Numbered from the stretch's first letter, positions 45,816 to 55,720 are shown. The stretch: DNA of 64,000 nucleotides from Caenibacillus caldisaponilyticus (GCF_002003465.1 NZ_BDDQ01000003.1:119847-183846), one strand, 5' to 3'. Made by a program: numbers and translations. Notes: a model not told the origin generated them from the letters alone.

Positions 45816-46703
45816 TTGAAACGAATACCCAAGGATTTGATCGCGACGTTTTCCATAGTCGGATACGATCCGGACGCAAAAGAATGGGGCGTTGCGGTGC
45901 AGTCCAAGTTTCTCGGCGTCGGAGCGATCGTCCCGTTTGCGAAAGCGGGGGCGGGCGCGATCGCCACCCAGTCGCTGGCCAACATGTCATATGGTCCGAA
46001 AGGTTTGGCGTTGCTGGAGGAAGGATACAGCGCCGAAGAGGCGCTCGACAAATTAATCAAAGAGGATCCGGACCGCGCCATGCGTCAAGTCGGCATCATT
46101 GACGCGAACGGAAACGCCGCGACGTTTACCGGTGAAGACTGTTACGAGTGGGCCGGCGGCATCACCGGCACGCATTATGCCGCACAAGGCAATATTCTCG
46201 TCGGCAAGGAAACCGTCCTCGCGATGGGCGAAACCTTTGAAAGAACGACGGGGCCGCTTGCCGAACGCCTGCTCGCTGCGCTCGATGCCGGACAACAAGC
46301 GGGCGGCGACCGCCGCGGCCGGCAATCGGCGGCGCTGTTGATCGTCCGTGAAAAAGGCGGGTACGGCGGCTATAATGACCGCGCCATCGACTTGCGCGTC
46401 GATGACCATCCGGACCCGATCAAAGAGCTCATCCGCCTCTACGGATTGCATCAGCTCTACTTTTCCAAAACAAAAGAGGAAGACATTTTGCCGATAACGG
46501 CTGATTTAAAAGAAGAGCTGACCCGTGAACTCGTGCGCACGGGCTTTATAAAAAAAGACGCGTTGCCCGAAAGCGACGACGCTTTTTACCAAGCGCTGAC
46601 GGCGTTTTTACACACTGAAAATTTCGAAGAGCGCGAGTTGCCGCGCGGACGGATCGACCGCGCCGTCGTGGAATTTTTAAAGCAAATGCCCGATGCGACA
46701 TAA
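45816..46703 (+). CDS. DUF1028 family protein (putative Ntn-hydrolase)
   Basis: DUF1028 protein, 295 residues. The family signature is complete: ATFSIVGYDPDAKEWGVAVQSKF at the N-terminus, then GAIATQS, RQVGIIDANGNAATFTG, WAGG, AAQGNILVG and AGGDRRGRQSAALLIV. The fold is predicted to be of the N-terminal-nucleophile hydrolase kind, acting on amide or peptide bonds; substrate unknown. The C-terminal 90 residues are less conserved. The TTG start follows GGAAGGAGGG. It lies ahead of an Lrp regulator, a peptide ABC transporter and a gamma-glutamyltransferase, which suggests a role in amide or peptide scavenging (inference). Confidence 0.88.
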   Translation: MKRIPKDLIATFSIVGYDPDAKEWGVAVQSKFLGVGAIVPFAKAGAGAIATQSLANMSYGPKGLALLEEGYSAEEALDKLIKEDPDRAMRQVGIIDANGNAATFTGEDCYEWAGGITGTHYAAQGNILVGKETVLAMGETFERTTGPLAERLLAALDAGQQAGGDRRGRQSAALLIVREKGGYGGYNDRAIDLRVDDHPDPIKELIRLYGLHQLYFSKTKEEDILPITADLKEELTRELVRTGFIKKDALPESDDAFYQALTAFLHTENFEERELPRGRIDRAVVEFLKQMPDAT

Positions 46704-46913
46704 CGGTCACGTGCGAAAGGATAAACGGACGGATCGCCATCTTCGCCGTATGGGCTGCGTCGACCATAGCCCCCGGATCCATCCGCATTTTCGGTAAGAT
46801 CCGGCTTAAAGGGACACGGATCCCGTCGGAACGCCGAATTCAGTCCGATGGCGAGAAGCGCAAGAAACACGTGGTTTGAAACGGAAGAGTGCTGTCAGCA
46901 AAGGGGGAACGCT

Positions 46914-47363
46914 ATGGCCATTGATGAAATCGATCGAAAAATACTGGACTGCCTCATTGAAAACGGCCGCATGTCCTATGCGGATATCGGCAAGAAGTTA
47001 AATCTTTCGCGCGTCTCGATTCGCGAACGGGTGCAGCAGCTCATCGAAAAAGGCGTGATTGAACGGTTTAGCGTGATCGTGAATTCGGAGGCGGCCGGGA
47101 AAAAGGTTTCTGCCTTTTTTGAAGTCGATTGTGAGCCGAAACATTTGGTCAATGTGGCCGAAACGCTCGTCAACCATCCGTGCGTGGTCAGCTGTTACCA
47201 GATGACCGGACCGAGCACGTTGCATATGCATGTTCTGGTCGAAGATTTTTACGAACTCGAGAAATTTATCAACGAAGAGATATACAAATTGGAAGGCATC
47301 ACCCGCGTGGAAAGCCACATCCTGCTTCGCCGCTTTAAGAGCCGGAACGGGTTGAAGCTCTAG
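46914..47363 (+). CDS. Lrp/AsnC-family regulator (YwrC-like)
   Basis: AsnC-type regulator, 149 residues. The helix-turn-helix is at about residues 21-42 (SYADIGKKLNLSRVSIRERVQQ), followed by a RAM effector-binding domain (LVNVAETLVNHPCVVSCYQMTG). In B. subtilis an Lrp-type gene (ywrC) sits with a gamma-glutamyltransferase gene (ywrD) and the split chromate transporter (ywrB, ywrA); all four types occur in this block. The ATG follows AAAGGGGGAAC. Confidence 0.9.
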   Translation: MAIDEIDRKILDCLIENGRMSYADIGKKLNLSRVSIRERVQQLIEKGVIERFSVIVNSEAAGKKVSAFFEVDCEPKHLVNVAETLVNHPCVVSCYQMTGPSTLHMHVLVEDFYELEKFINEEIYKLEGITRVESHILLRRFKSRNGLKL

Positions 47364-47372
47364 TGATGACCG

Positions 47373-47405
47373 CCGCCGGAATCAACCGGCGGTGTTTTTG
47401 TTTTT
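47373..47405 (+). terminator. Terminator after the Lrp gene
   Basis: CCGCCGG-AATCAA-CCGGCGG stem followed by TGTTTTTGTTTTT, ten bases after the stop. Confidence 0.9.
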
Positions 47406-47521
47406 GGGAATAAATCCGCTTTGATCAAGCGCCGCTTCACCGCGGAAACGGAAGGCCTGCCGCACCGGCGGCCGGCCGCCATAAAAACAAAGAAAAAAGC
47501 GTCTAATTAAAATAAAACGAG

Positions 47522-47550
47522 TTGACAACCAAAAACCAACCGTCTATAAT
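47522..47550 (+). promoter_or_regulatory. Consensus sigma-A promoter of the peptide transporter operon
   Basis: Perfect TTGACA at 47522-47527, exactly 17 bases, perfect TATAAT at 47545-47550. So strong a promoter implies downstream control, which the leader appears to supply. Confidence 0.92.
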
Positions 47551-47571
47551 TTAAGACAATTAATTTTTCAT

Positions 47572-47686
47572 TTGTAAAGCAAATTATCAATTTTGGCTTA
47601 CAAAGGGAGGGAAAACGCTTTCATAACTAATTAAAAGTTAGGATGAAAGTCGCGTGATGTCGGTCAAGCGGATGCGGCTTTTTTTT
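47572..47686 (+). promoter_or_regulatory. Structured leader with candidate attenuator
   Basis: Three stem-loops follow the start site. SL1 (47572-47603) pairs TTGTAAAGC with GCTTACAA. SL2 (47617-47650) pairs CTTTCAT with ATGAAAG, plus an inner CTAA/TTAG. A terminator (47646-47686) pairs AAAGTCGCGT with ATGCGGCTTT and ends in eight T residues. SL2 and the terminator share bases 47646-47650, so they are mutually exclusive, the layout of an antiterminator/terminator switch. No known riboswitch consensus was recognised. The remaining 155 bases to the coding start show nothing firm. Confidence 0.55.
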
Positions 47687-47840
47687 CGATGTTCATTGTC
47701 AAAATAGTCAAGGAAATCATTCTCTTATCGTTGTGCATCACCTTTATCCAAGGCGGTGCACAGGGCGTCGGGGATCCGGCGCGCCTCATCGGCGAACCTA
47801 AAAATCCCAATTCCAGATTGATTCTAAGTAGGGGGAGACT

Positions 47841-49409
47841 ATGAAAACGCTCCGGAAAGCGATCCTGCCATTTGTCGTCATTGCTTTATTTGCTTTTTTA
47901 GCAGCTTGCGGCGGCCAATCCTCTTCGAATGGCGGCTCGTCCAGCGATGCGAAGTCGGGCCAATCCGCCTCGACCCGCACCGATAAATCCAAACTGGTGA
48001 TCGGCTTGGATGCGGATCCGCCGCAATTGGATCCGGCGATGTCAACGGCCGCCGTCGACCGTCAAGTCTATCAGTCTATCTATAACACGCTCGTTGACAT
48101 CGACAAGAATTTAAACTATGTGCCGGAACTGGCGACGAGTTGGAAAATTTCCGATGACGGAAAAACGTATACGTTCAACTTGCGCAAAAACGTTCTCTTC
48201 CAAGACGGTACACCCTTCAATGCCGAGGCGGTCAAATTCAATTTTGAGCGCATGCTCGATCCGAAACTTGGTTCTCCGCGGCTGTCGGAAATCAATTTGA
48301 TCGACAAGATTACGGTGGTCGACGATTACACCATCCGTATCCATTTAAAACAACCCTATGCTCCGTTTTTGTCGGTTTTGTCGGATAGGGCCGGGATGAT
48401 GGTTTCCCCGACCGCCGTGAAGAAAGAAGGCAAGGATTTTGCCAACCATCCCGTCGGAACAGGGCCTTATAAGTTTGTTAAACACGTCAAACAAGGCGAT
48501 CTTGTTGTCGAACGCTTTGACAAATATTGGGGAAATAAACCGAAAATCAAAACCATCGTTTATAAACCGTTCCCTGATGGAACGACCCGCTTGACGAATT
48601 TGATTTCGGGCGACGTCGATATCGTCAACACGATTGACTATAAGGACATCAAACGGGCCAACAGTGCGGCAAACCTCAAGGTATCGAGCACGGAATCGCT
48701 CGGCTTCCAAGGCATTCAATTGAACACCAAAGTGAAGCCGTTCGACAACAAGAAAGTGCGCCAAGCGGTCAATATCGCTTTGGATCGGAACGCGATCGCC
48801 AAGGTCGTCTTCTTCAACGGCGTGGTGCCGGCCACCAGCCCGTTCCCGGAAACGAGCTGGGCGCATCCGAGCGATCTGCAGGTTCCGAAAGCGGATGTCG
48901 CAAAGGCCAAACAACTGCTTAAAGAATCCGGTTTAAGCAACGTGTCGTTCACGTTGAAAATCTCGCCGTCGCCGCAAGAAAAACAGCTGGCGCAAATGAT
49001 TCAGTCCATGCTCCAACAAGTCGGGTTTAAAGTGAAAATCGAAATGGTCGAATTCGGGACGTTGCTTGAACAAACGGCCGAAGGCGACTACCAAGCGGCC
49101 CGTGTGGGATGGAGCGGAAGAACCGATCCGGACGGCAATGCCTATGCCTGGTTTACGACCAACGGAACGTTAAACTATATGAAGTATTCCAATCCGGAAG
49201 TCGATAAGCTTCTCCAAGAGGCGAGAACGTCTTTGGATCAAGAAAAGCGCAAAGCATTGTATGACCGCGTTTCCAAAATTCTGTGGGACGACGCGCCCTA
49301 CATTTTCTTGTACTATCCCAAAGATTATAAGGCGATGAAAAACGATGTGGAAGGCTTTGTCCATGTCCCCGACATCATGATCCGGACGGAAAACCTTCAA
49401 TTCAAGTGA
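47841..49409 (+). CDS. Peptide ABC transporter, substrate-binding lipoprotein
   Basis: SBP_bac_5 family binding protein, 522 residues, anchored as a lipoprotein: the lipobox LAAC places the lipid-modified Cys at 23, followed by a Ser/Gly-rich linker to about 50. The ligand domain has the family pattern LDPAMSTAAVDRQVYQSIYNTLVDID and DGTPFNAEAVKFNFERML. It should capture oligopeptides, or possibly gamma-glutamyl compounds given the downstream transferase (inference). The ATG follows GTAGGGGGAG. First gene of a five-gene transporter operon. Confidence 0.93.
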   Translation: MKTLRKAILPFVVIALFAFLAACGGQSSSNGGSSSDAKSGQSASTRTDKSKLVIGLDADPPQLDPAMSTAAVDRQVYQSIYNTLVDIDKNLNYVPELATSWKISDDGKTYTFNLRKNVLFQDGTPFNAEAVKFNFERMLDPKLGSPRLSEINLIDKITVVDDYTIRIHLKQPYAPFLSVLSDRAGMMVSPTAVKKEGKDFANHPVGTGPYKFVKHVKQGDLVVERFDKYWGNKPKIKTIVYKPFPDGTTRLTNLISGDVDIVNTIDYKDIKRANSAANLKVSSTESLGFQGIQLNTKVKPFDNKKVRQAVNIALDRNAIAKVVFFNGVVPATSPFPETSWAHPSDLQVPKADVAKAKQLLKESGLSNVSFTLKISPSPQEKQLAQMIQSMLQQVGFKVKIEMVEFGTLLEQTAEGDYQAARVGWSGRTDPDGNAYAWFTTNGTLNYMKYSNPEVDKLLQEARTSLDQEKRKALYDRVSKILWDDAPYIFLYYPKDYKAMKNDVEGFVHVPDIMIRTENLQFK

Positions 49410-49421
49410 TGGCGTTACGGG

Positions 49422-49448
49422 TCGGGGTCTGTGTCTCACAGACCCTGA
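49422..49448 (+). other. Stem-loop between binding-protein and permease genes
   Basis: A 12-bp hairpin (49422-49433 with 49437-49448, loop TCT) without a T-run. Such elements commonly raise the binding protein above the membrane parts by stabilising the upstream mRNA. Confidence 0.6.
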
Positions 49449-49487
49449 TCCCTCATTTCACCAACCTTTTTGAAAGGATTTTCGATT

Positions 49488-50447
49488 ATGGTTAGATATC
49501 TAGCAAGAAGGTTTCTGTTGATGATCGTGATCCTTTTTATCGTCAGCGTGATCATCTTCAGTCTTGTCAATGTGCTGCCCGGGGATCCCGCCCGCTTAAT
49601 GTTGGGGCAAGAAGCGACGCCCGAAGCTTTGGCGGCGCTGAGAAAAGAAATGGGGCTCAATGATCCGCTTTACATCCAGTACCTTCATTGGGTTGGAAAT
49701 ATTCTTCATGGCGATTTCGGTTATTCGCTCCGCGATCATTCACCGGTCTTAAAAACCTTGCTTCAAAAAATACCCGTGACGTTGGAATTGACCTTTTTTT
49801 CCTTCGTCGTGGCCATCCTGATCGCCTTGCCCGTGGGCATTTTGAGCGCCACTCGCCGCGGCCGTTTATCCGATTATCTCGGCACTTTCTTTGCTCTTTC
49901 CGGCATTTCCTTGCCGTCTTTTTGGCTCGGAATCCTCCTGATCTATCTTTTTGCGGTGAAATTGAAATGGTTCCCGCCTTCGGGTTATGTGCCGCTCAGC
50001 GAAAATTTCGGCAAAAGCATCGCGTTGATGATTTTGCCGGCGATCACTTTAGGAACGCACTTGGCGGCCGAATTGACGAGGATGTTGCGCTCCAGTTTGC
50101 TCGATGTGTTGCAGTCCGATTATATTCGTACGGCTTATGCCAAAGGCTTGCTGGAAAGGGCCGTCGTCATCGGGCACGCTTTAAAAAATGCGCTCGTCCC
50201 GGTCCTCACGGTTGGCGGGTTGCAGCTGGCTGCCTTCTTCGGAGGTTCGGTCATTACGGAAACCATTTTCGGTATTCCCGGGATCGGCCAACTCGTCGTC
50301 AACGCCATCTTGACGCGCGATTTTCCGGTCGTTCAGGCTTGCGTCCTGTTCATGGCGTTTATGGTGGTCGTCATTAACTTCCTGGTGGATATCGCCTATT
50401 CCATCATTGATCCGCGGATTAAGTTGGGTGAGGTGTCGAAGGGATGA
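49488..50447 (+). CDS. Peptide ABC transporter permease 1 (OppB/DppB type)
   Basis: Inner-membrane permease of 319 residues, about six helices. N-terminal LARRFLLMIVILFIVSVIIF and NVLPGDPARLMLG are typical of the OppB/DppB branch; the coupling EAA loop is in YIRTAYAKGLLERAVVIGHA. The ATG at 49488 follows AAAGGA. It overlaps the next permease by four bases. Confidence 0.93.
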   Translation: MVRYLARRFLLMIVILFIVSVIIFSLVNVLPGDPARLMLGQEATPEALAALRKEMGLNDPLYIQYLHWVGNILHGDFGYSLRDHSPVLKTLLQKIPVTLELTFFSFVVAILIALPVGILSATRRGRLSDYLGTFFALSGISLPSFWLGILLIYLFAVKLKWFPPSGYVPLSENFGKSIALMILPAITLGTHLAAELTRMLRSSLLDVLQSDYIRTAYAKGLLERAVVIGHALKNALVPVLTVGGLQLAAFFGGSVITETIFGIPGIGQLVVNAILTRDFPVVQACVLFMAFMVVVINFLVDIAYSIIDPRIKLGEVSKG

Positions 50448-51346
50448 GTCAGACGAATGCGCAAACGGCGGCGCCGTATCCAAACCGGCTGGAAAGCTCC
50501 CCGCGCCTACGCTCGCTGAAAAAGGCGCTCGGGCGTTTCTTTCAAAACAAACTGGGAGTGGCCGGCGGCCTCTTTTTGCTCATCTTGGTCATCTTAGCGA
50601 TTTTTGCGCCGTGGCTTGCGCCATACAACCCGATGAAACAAGATTATATGGCCATTTTGCAGGGGCCCAGCGCCAAGCATTGGTTCGGTACGGATGATTT
50701 GGGCCGCGACGTTTTATCCCGCATCATATACGGCGCGCGCGTTTCCTTAAAAGCCGGAATCATATCCGTCGCCATCGCGTTGGCGATCGGCGTGCCGATC
50801 GGCCTCATTTCAGGCTACTTTAGAGGCTTTTGGGACGAATTCATCATCATGAGAATCACCGATGCCATGTTGTCTTTTCCGTCGCTCGTCCTCGCGTTAA
50901 CCTTAGCCGCGGTTTTCGGGGCGGGTTTGAACAACGCGATGCTCGCGATCGGCCTCGTTTATACGCCGCATTTCATTCGCCTTGTCCGCGGTCAAGTGCT
51001 CGCCCAGCGCGAAAGGGAATACGTCGAAGCGGCGATCGCCGCGGGCATCAGCCACTGGCGCATCATGCTCAGACACATTCTTCCCAACGCCTGGGCGCCG
51101 ATCATGGTGCAGGCGACGCTCAGCGTGGCGGGGGCGATCATTTCCGAAGCGTCCTTGAGCTTTTTGGGATTGGGCACGCAGCCGCCGACCCCGAGCTGGG
51201 GATCGATGTTGTCCGAAGGGCAAGGCTATATTACCCAAGCGCCGTGGATTGCGGTGTTTCCGGGCCTGTTTATTTTCCTGGCCGTCATGTCCATCAACGT
51301 ATTCGGAGACGGGGTCCGCGATATGCTCGACCCGAAGTTGAAATGA
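50444..51346 (+). CDS. Peptide ABC transporter permease 2 (OppC/DppC type)
   Basis: Second permease, 300 residues, with a cytoplasmic N-terminus, about six helices, GTDDLGRDVLSRIIYGARVSL and the EAA loop YVEAAIAAGISHWRIMLRHILPN. Translationally coupled to permease 1 through ATGA. Confidence 0.93.
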   Translation: MSQTNAQTAAPYPNRLESSPRLRSLKKALGRFFQNKLGVAGGLFLLILVILAIFAPWLAPYNPMKQDYMAILQGPSAKHWFGTDDLGRDVLSRIIYGARVSLKAGIISVAIALAIGVPIGLISGYFRGFWDEFIIMRITDAMLSFPSLVLALTLAAVFGAGLNNAMLAIGLVYTPHFIRLVRGQVLAQREREYVEAAIAAGISHWRIMLRHILPNAWAPIMVQATLSVAGAIISEASLSFLGLGTQPPTPSWGSMLSEGQGYITQAPWIAVFPGLFIFLAVMSINVFGDGVRDMLDPKLK

Positions 51347-51374
51347 CACATGGCTGAGAGGAGGGGAGCGATCG

Positions 51375-52391
51375 TTGAGCGAACCGCTGTTGAAAGTGGA
51401 ACATTTGGACGTCGGATTTAAAAATCGCAAATCCTTCGTAAAAATTTTGGATGACGTCAGTTTTGACATTCAGCCGGGGGAGACCGTTTGTATCGTCGGC
51501 GAATCCGGATGCGGAAAAAGCTTGACCTCTTTGGCAATCATGGGGCTTCTTCCTCCCGGCGGCCGGATCGCGGGCGGGAAAATCATCTACAATCACGAGG
51601 ATTTGACGAAAAAATCCGCGAAGGAAATGAGCAACATCCGCGGCAATGAGATCTCCATGATTTTTCAAGAGCCGATGACATCGTTGAACCCGGTTCATAC
51701 GATCGGCAAACAAGTGGCGGAAGCCATCCTGATCCACCAATCGGTCAGTAAAAAAGAAGCTTGGGATCGGGCGATTGAATTGTTGCGGCTCGTCGGCATT
51801 CCCTCGCCGGAGGCCCGCGTCAAAAATTATCCGCATGAGATGAGCGGCGGCATGCGGCAACGGGTGATGATCGCCATGGCTCTCGCCTGCAGGCCCAAAC
51901 TGCTCATCGCCGATGAACCGACGACGGCCTTGGATGTGACGATTCAGGCGCAGATCCTTGAACAGATGAATGAGTTGAAAAAACGGTTCGGCATGGCGAT
52001 TTTGATGATCACCCACGATCTCGGCGTCGTTTCGGAAATGGCGGATAAAGTGATCGTCATGTACGCCGGAAAAGTGGTGGAAACGACGGACACCAAACGG
52101 TTGTTTCAAAACCCGCGCCACCCTTACACCCAAGGCTTGATCGCCTCGATGCCGCGCCTGGACAAAGAAGTCGATGAACTTCCGATCATTCCCGGTAATG
52201 TACCGGCTCCTGAAGACATGCCGACGGGATGCCGGTTCTCGACGCGGTGTCCGTTTGCGACCGAACTGTGCCGGACGAAAGCTCCGGGGCTGTACGGCGA
52301 TGAAGCGCATCGCGTGAGCTGCTGGATGTACACAAACGAATGGGCGGGAGGTGGCCAGGAGCATGCAACCGGAGAAACGATCAAACTCTGA
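51375..52391 (+). CDS. Peptide ABC transporter ATPase 1 (OppD/DppD type)
   Basis: ABC ATPase, 338 residues. Walker A GESGCGKS, signature [12 protein letters not shown], Walker [15 protein letters not shown]. The C-terminal oligopeptide extension has four cysteines (CRFSTRCPF...CRTKAPG...C) that may hold an Fe-S cluster, as seen in DppD/OppD relatives. The TTG start follows GAGGAGGGGAGCG. Overlaps the next gene by 29 bases. Confidence 0.94.
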   Translation: MSEPLLKVEHLDVGFKNRKSFVKILDDVSFDIQPGETVCIVGESGCGKSLTSLAIMGLLPPGGRIAGGKIIYNHEDLTKKSAKEMSNIRGNEISMIFQEPMTSLNPVHTIGKQVAEAILIHQSVSKKEAWDRAIELLRLVGIPSPEARVKNYPHEMSGGMRQRVMIAMALACRPKLLIADEPTTALDVTIQAQILEQMNELKKRFGMAILMITHDLGVVSEMADKVIVMYAGKVVETTDTKRLFQNPRHPYTQGLIASMPRLDKEVDELPIIPGNVPAPEDMPTGCRFSTRCPFATELCRTKAPGLYGDEAHRVSCWMYTNEWAGGGQEHATGETIKL

Positions 52392-53328
52392 ATCGATATT
52401 GGAAGTGAAAGGATTAAAAAAATATTTTCCCGTGAGTCGGAAACATACGGTCAAAGCCGTTGACGATGTCTCTTTTGAAGTCTATGAAGGCGAAACCCTC
52501 GGCGTCGTCGGGGAATCCGGTTGCGGAAAGTCGACGATGGGGCGGGCGATCCTCTACTTACAGCCTCCGACCGCCGGCCAAGTCACATTCAACGGCAAGG
52601 ACCTTTCCACGTTAAAAGGCCGTGAGCGGCGGAAGTTGAGAAAAGAGATGCAAATGGTCTTTCAAGATCCATACGGCTCATTGAATCCGCGCATGACGGT
52701 CGGCGCCATGCTCGGCGAAATCGTCCGGACGCACCGCATCGTTCCGAAACATGAAGTCGCAAATTATGTGCGCGAACTGCTCGTCGATGTCGGCATGAAA
52801 CCCGAACATGCCGATCGCTATCCCCATGAATTCAGCGGCGGGCAAAGGCAGCGCATCAGCATTGCCAGAGCATTGGCCGTTCAGCCGAAATTGATCGTCT
52901 GCGACGAAGCCGTCTCCGCGTTGGACGTTTCGGTGCAGGCGCAGATCTTGAACCTTTTGCGGAAATTGAAACAGGAACGCCATTTGACTTATCTTTTCAT
53001 TTCCCATGATTTATCCGTCGTCAAACACATCAGTGATCGCGTAATCGTGATGTATTTGGGCAAGATCGTGGAAATGGCGAATAAGCATGATTTATATGCG
53101 CAACCGCGCCATCCTTATACGCAAGCTTTGCTTTCCGCCATCCCGAAGATGGGCGAGGAAAAGCGCGAACGCATCATTTTAAAGGGCGACGTGCCGAGCC
53201 CATTGGCCGTGCCGAGCGGCTGCCCGTTCCATACGCGCTGCCCCATTGCGCAAAAGGTGTGCGCCGAAAGAAAGCCGGAATGGCACAAGGTCGGGGACGG
53301 CCATTACGTCGCCTGTCATTTTGCTTGA
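52363..53328 (+). CDS. Peptide ABC transporter ATPase 2 (OppF/DppF type)
   Basis: Second ATPase, 321 residues: Walker [10 protein letters not shown], signature FSGGQRQRISIARAL, Walker B LIVCDEAVSALDVS, and a C-terminal Cys-containing oligopeptide extension (CPFHTRCPIAQKVC). The ATG at 52363 uses GGAGGTG about nine bases upstream. Confidence 0.94.
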   Translation: MQPEKRSNSESILEVKGLKKYFPVSRKHTVKAVDDVSFEVYEGETLGVVGESGCGKSTMGRAILYLQPPTAGQVTFNGKDLSTLKGRERRKLRKEMQMVFQDPYGSLNPRMTVGAMLGEIVRTHRIVPKHEVANYVRELLVDVGMKPEHADRYPHEFSGGQRQRISIARALAVQPKLIVCDEAVSALDVSVQAQILNLLRKLKQERHLTYLFISHDLSVVKHISDRVIVMYLGKIVEMANKHDLYAQPRHPYTQALLSAIPKMGEEKRERIILKGDVPSPLAVPSGCPFHTRCPIAQKVCAERKPEWHKVGDGHYVACHFA

Positions 53329-53403
53329 TCCGAATGAAGGATGGATCCTTTCCTCAGGTCACCTTTAGGCGAAATTCACATGCGATATGAGAGGAGAGAA
53401 GCC

Positions 53404-55017
53404 GTGTTTCCTTTCAAGGCTGATTACCACCCTTATGCATCGAAACGGAAGCCCGTATTTGCGAAAAACGGTATGGTGGCGACATCCCAGCCGCTTGCCG
53501 CCCAAGCGGGATTGGAAATCCTTCGCAAAGGCGGCAATGCCGTCGATGCCGCCATTGCGACGGCCGCTTGTTTAACCGTGGTCGAACCGACTTCGAACGG
53601 CATTGGCGGCGATGCCTTCGCTTTGATTTGGATGAATGGCCGGCTTTACGGTTTAAATGCGAGCGGCCCGGCGCCGGCATTGCTGTCGATCGCTGCCTTG
53701 AAGGAGCGGGGGCTGAAGTCCATGCCCGAAACCGGGTTTGAGCCGGTGACCGTTCCGGGCGCTCCGGCGGCCTGGGCGGCTTGTGCCCGCCGCTTCGGAC
53801 GGCTGCCGCTCACCGAGACGCTAGCGCCGGCGATCCGCTATGCGGAAGAAGGTTATCCGCTCAATCCGGTTTTGGCACGTTTCTGGAAACGCGCCTATCA
53901 AAAATTCAAGGAAAATTTAAAAGGCGAGGCGTTTGCCCATTGGTTCGAAACGTTCGCGCCCAAGGGCCGCGCCCCCGAAGCGGGCGAAGTTTGGGCGTCG
54001 CCCGACCATGCCGCCACATTGCGGAAGATCGCCGAAACGAATGGGGAAGCTTTTTATCGCGGCGAGCTTGCCGAAAAAATCGATGCCTTTTCCAAAAAAT
54101 ATAACGGTTTTATCCGAAAAGAGGATTTGGCCGAGTTTCAGCCGGAATGGGTCGAGCCGATTTCCGTCCGTTACCGCGGCTATGATGTTTGGGAAATTCC
54201 GCCCAACGGCCAAGGGCTTGTCGCTTTGATCGCATTAAATATTTTAAAAGGCTTTGAGTTTGCCGAAAGGGATACCGTTGAAACGTTCCACAAACAGATC
54301 GAAGCTTTGAAGCTTGCTTTCAGCGATGGAAAGCAACATATCGGCGATCCGAAAGACATGATTCATCCTCCCGAAGCGTTCCTCTCCGAAGCCTATGCAG
54401 CTGAAAGGCGCCGGCTGATCGGAAGCCACGCGCTGATGCCGGCGCCCGGCGAACCGCCGAAGGGCGGAACGGTTTATTTGGCCGCCGCCGACGGTGACGG
54501 CAATATGGTTTCGTTCATTCAAAGCAATTATATGGGCTTCGGTTCCGGGCTCGTCGTTCCGGGTACAGGCATCGCCCTTCATAACCGCGGCCATAATTTT
54601 TCCTTGGATCCAAATCATGTGAACCGCTTGGAGCCGAAGAAACGCCCGTACCATACGATCATTCCGGGATTCCTGACCAAGGACGGCGAAGCCGTCGGCC
54701 CGTTCGGGGTCATGGGCGGCTTCATGCAGCCGCAAGGCCATCTTCAAGTGGTGATGAACATGGTCGATTTCGGCCTCCATCCGCAGGCGGCGCTCGACGC
54801 CCCGCGCTGGCAATGGCTGAACGGCCGTACGGTGGAAGTGGAGCCGTCTTTTCCCCATCATATCGTTCAGGCTCTTGCGGAAAAAGGGCATGAGGTGCGC
54901 ATCGCCGTCGAACCGAACAGCTTCGGGCGCGGGCAAATCATTTGGCGGGATTCGGAAACCGGTGTGTTGTGCGGCGGGACGGAATCCCGCACAGACGGCT
55001 GCGTGGCCGTGTGGTAA
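53404..55017 (+). CDS. Cytosolic gamma-glutamyltransferase-like protein (YwrD type)
   Basis: Gamma-glutamyltransferase family Ntn-hydrolase, 537 residues. Autocleavage would occur before Thr356 in KGGTVYLAAADGDGN, giving two subunits. GNAVDAAIATAACLTVVEPTSNGIGGDAF and RPYHTIIPGF are conserved. No signal peptide is present, unlike secreted Ggt, so it should act in the cytosol on gamma-glutamyl amides or peptides brought in by the upstream transporter. The GTG at 53404 follows GAGAGGAGAG. The nearest relative I recognise is B. subtilis YwrD. Confidence 0.92.
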   Translation: MFPFKADYHPYASKRKPVFAKNGMVATSQPLAAQAGLEILRKGGNAVDAAIATAACLTVVEPTSNGIGGDAFALIWMNGRLYGLNASGPAPALLSIAALKERGLKSMPETGFEPVTVPGAPAAWAACARRFGRLPLTETLAPAIRYAEEGYPLNPVLARFWKRAYQKFKENLKGEAFAHWFETFAPKGRAPEAGEVWASPDHAATLRKIAETNGEAFYRGELAEKIDAFSKKYNGFIRKEDLAEFQPEWVEPISVRYRGYDVWEIPPNGQGLVALIALNILKGFEFAERDTVETFHKQIEALKLAFSDGKQHIGDPKDMIHPPEAFLSEAYAAERRRLIGSHALMPAPGEPPKGGTVYLAAADGDGNMVSFIQSNYMGFGSGLVVPGTGIALHNRGHNFSLDPNHVNRLEPKKRPYHTIIPGFLTKDGEAVGPFGVMGGFMQPQGHLQVVMNMVDFGLHPQAALDAPRWQWLNGRTVEVEPSFPHHIVQALAEKGHEVRIAVEPNSFGRGQIIWRDSETGVLCGGTESRTDGCVAVW

Positions 55018-55150
55018 TCTTATAATGTAGGTGCGAGCCTGGCGGAAGCGATGGGCCGCATGAGAAGAGGGATGTCTGTCGGAACGGCATCCCGGCCGGA
55101 CGGATGTCCGGTCGGGCATGACGAGAATCCAACTAGAAAGATGGTTCGCG

Positions 55151-55714
55151 ATGAAGCTTTTAGATCTTTTTGTGGCTTTTACGAGGTCCGGCTTGTTGGG
55201 TTACGGCGGAGGCCCTTCGGCGATTCCGCTCATCAAACAAGAAGCCGTGGACCGATATCATTGGATGACGGCTGACGAATTCGGCGATGTTCTTGCGCTT
55301 TCCAATGCCTTGCCCGGCCCAATCAACACGAAGTTAGCCGGTTATATCGGCTATCGCGTGGGCGGAATAGCGGGGATGCTCGTTGCCACGCTGGCGACCG
55401 TCCTCCCGACCGTTCTCTTGATGATTGTGCTGCTCGTGTTTTTGACGTCGCTGCAGGATCAACCGTGGGTCAAGGGAATGACGCGCGCCGTCGTTCCGGT
55501 CATCGGAGTCATGCTCCTGACCATGGCCTGGGAATTCTTGAAAAAGGCGCAGGAGACGCTCGGTTGGCTAAAAAGCATAGGTTTGACGGCGGTGAGTCTG
55601 GTGTTGTTGGTGTTCGCCGACGTTCACCCCGCCATTTTGATCGCGGTCATTTTGATCTATGTGCTCGTCCGGCCCGTAAAACAGCAGGGGATAGCCAACG
55701 ATGAAAGGGAGTGA
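55151..55714 (+). CDS. Chromate transporter, N-type half (YwrB/Chr3N-like)
   Basis: Short-chain CHR-family protein, 187 residues, with the LLGYGGGPSAIPLIKQEAV and ALSNALPGPINTKLAGYIGYRVGG motifs and five to six helices. In B. subtilis the two half-size proteins YwrB and YwrA are needed together for chromate efflux. The start may instead be the ATG at 55118 (198 residues), closer to YwrB length; neither has a strong ribosome-binding site. Confidence 0.9.
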   Translation: MKLLDLFVAFTRSGLLGYGGGPSAIPLIKQEAVDRYHWMTADEFGDVLALSNALPGPINTKLAGYIGYRVGGIAGMLVATLATVLPTVLLMIVLLVFLTSLQDQPWVKGMTRAVVPVIGVMLLTMAWEFLKKAQETLGWLKSIGLTAVSLVLLVFADVHPAILIAVILIYVLVRPVKQQGIANDERE

Positions 55715-55720
55715 GGCGGG

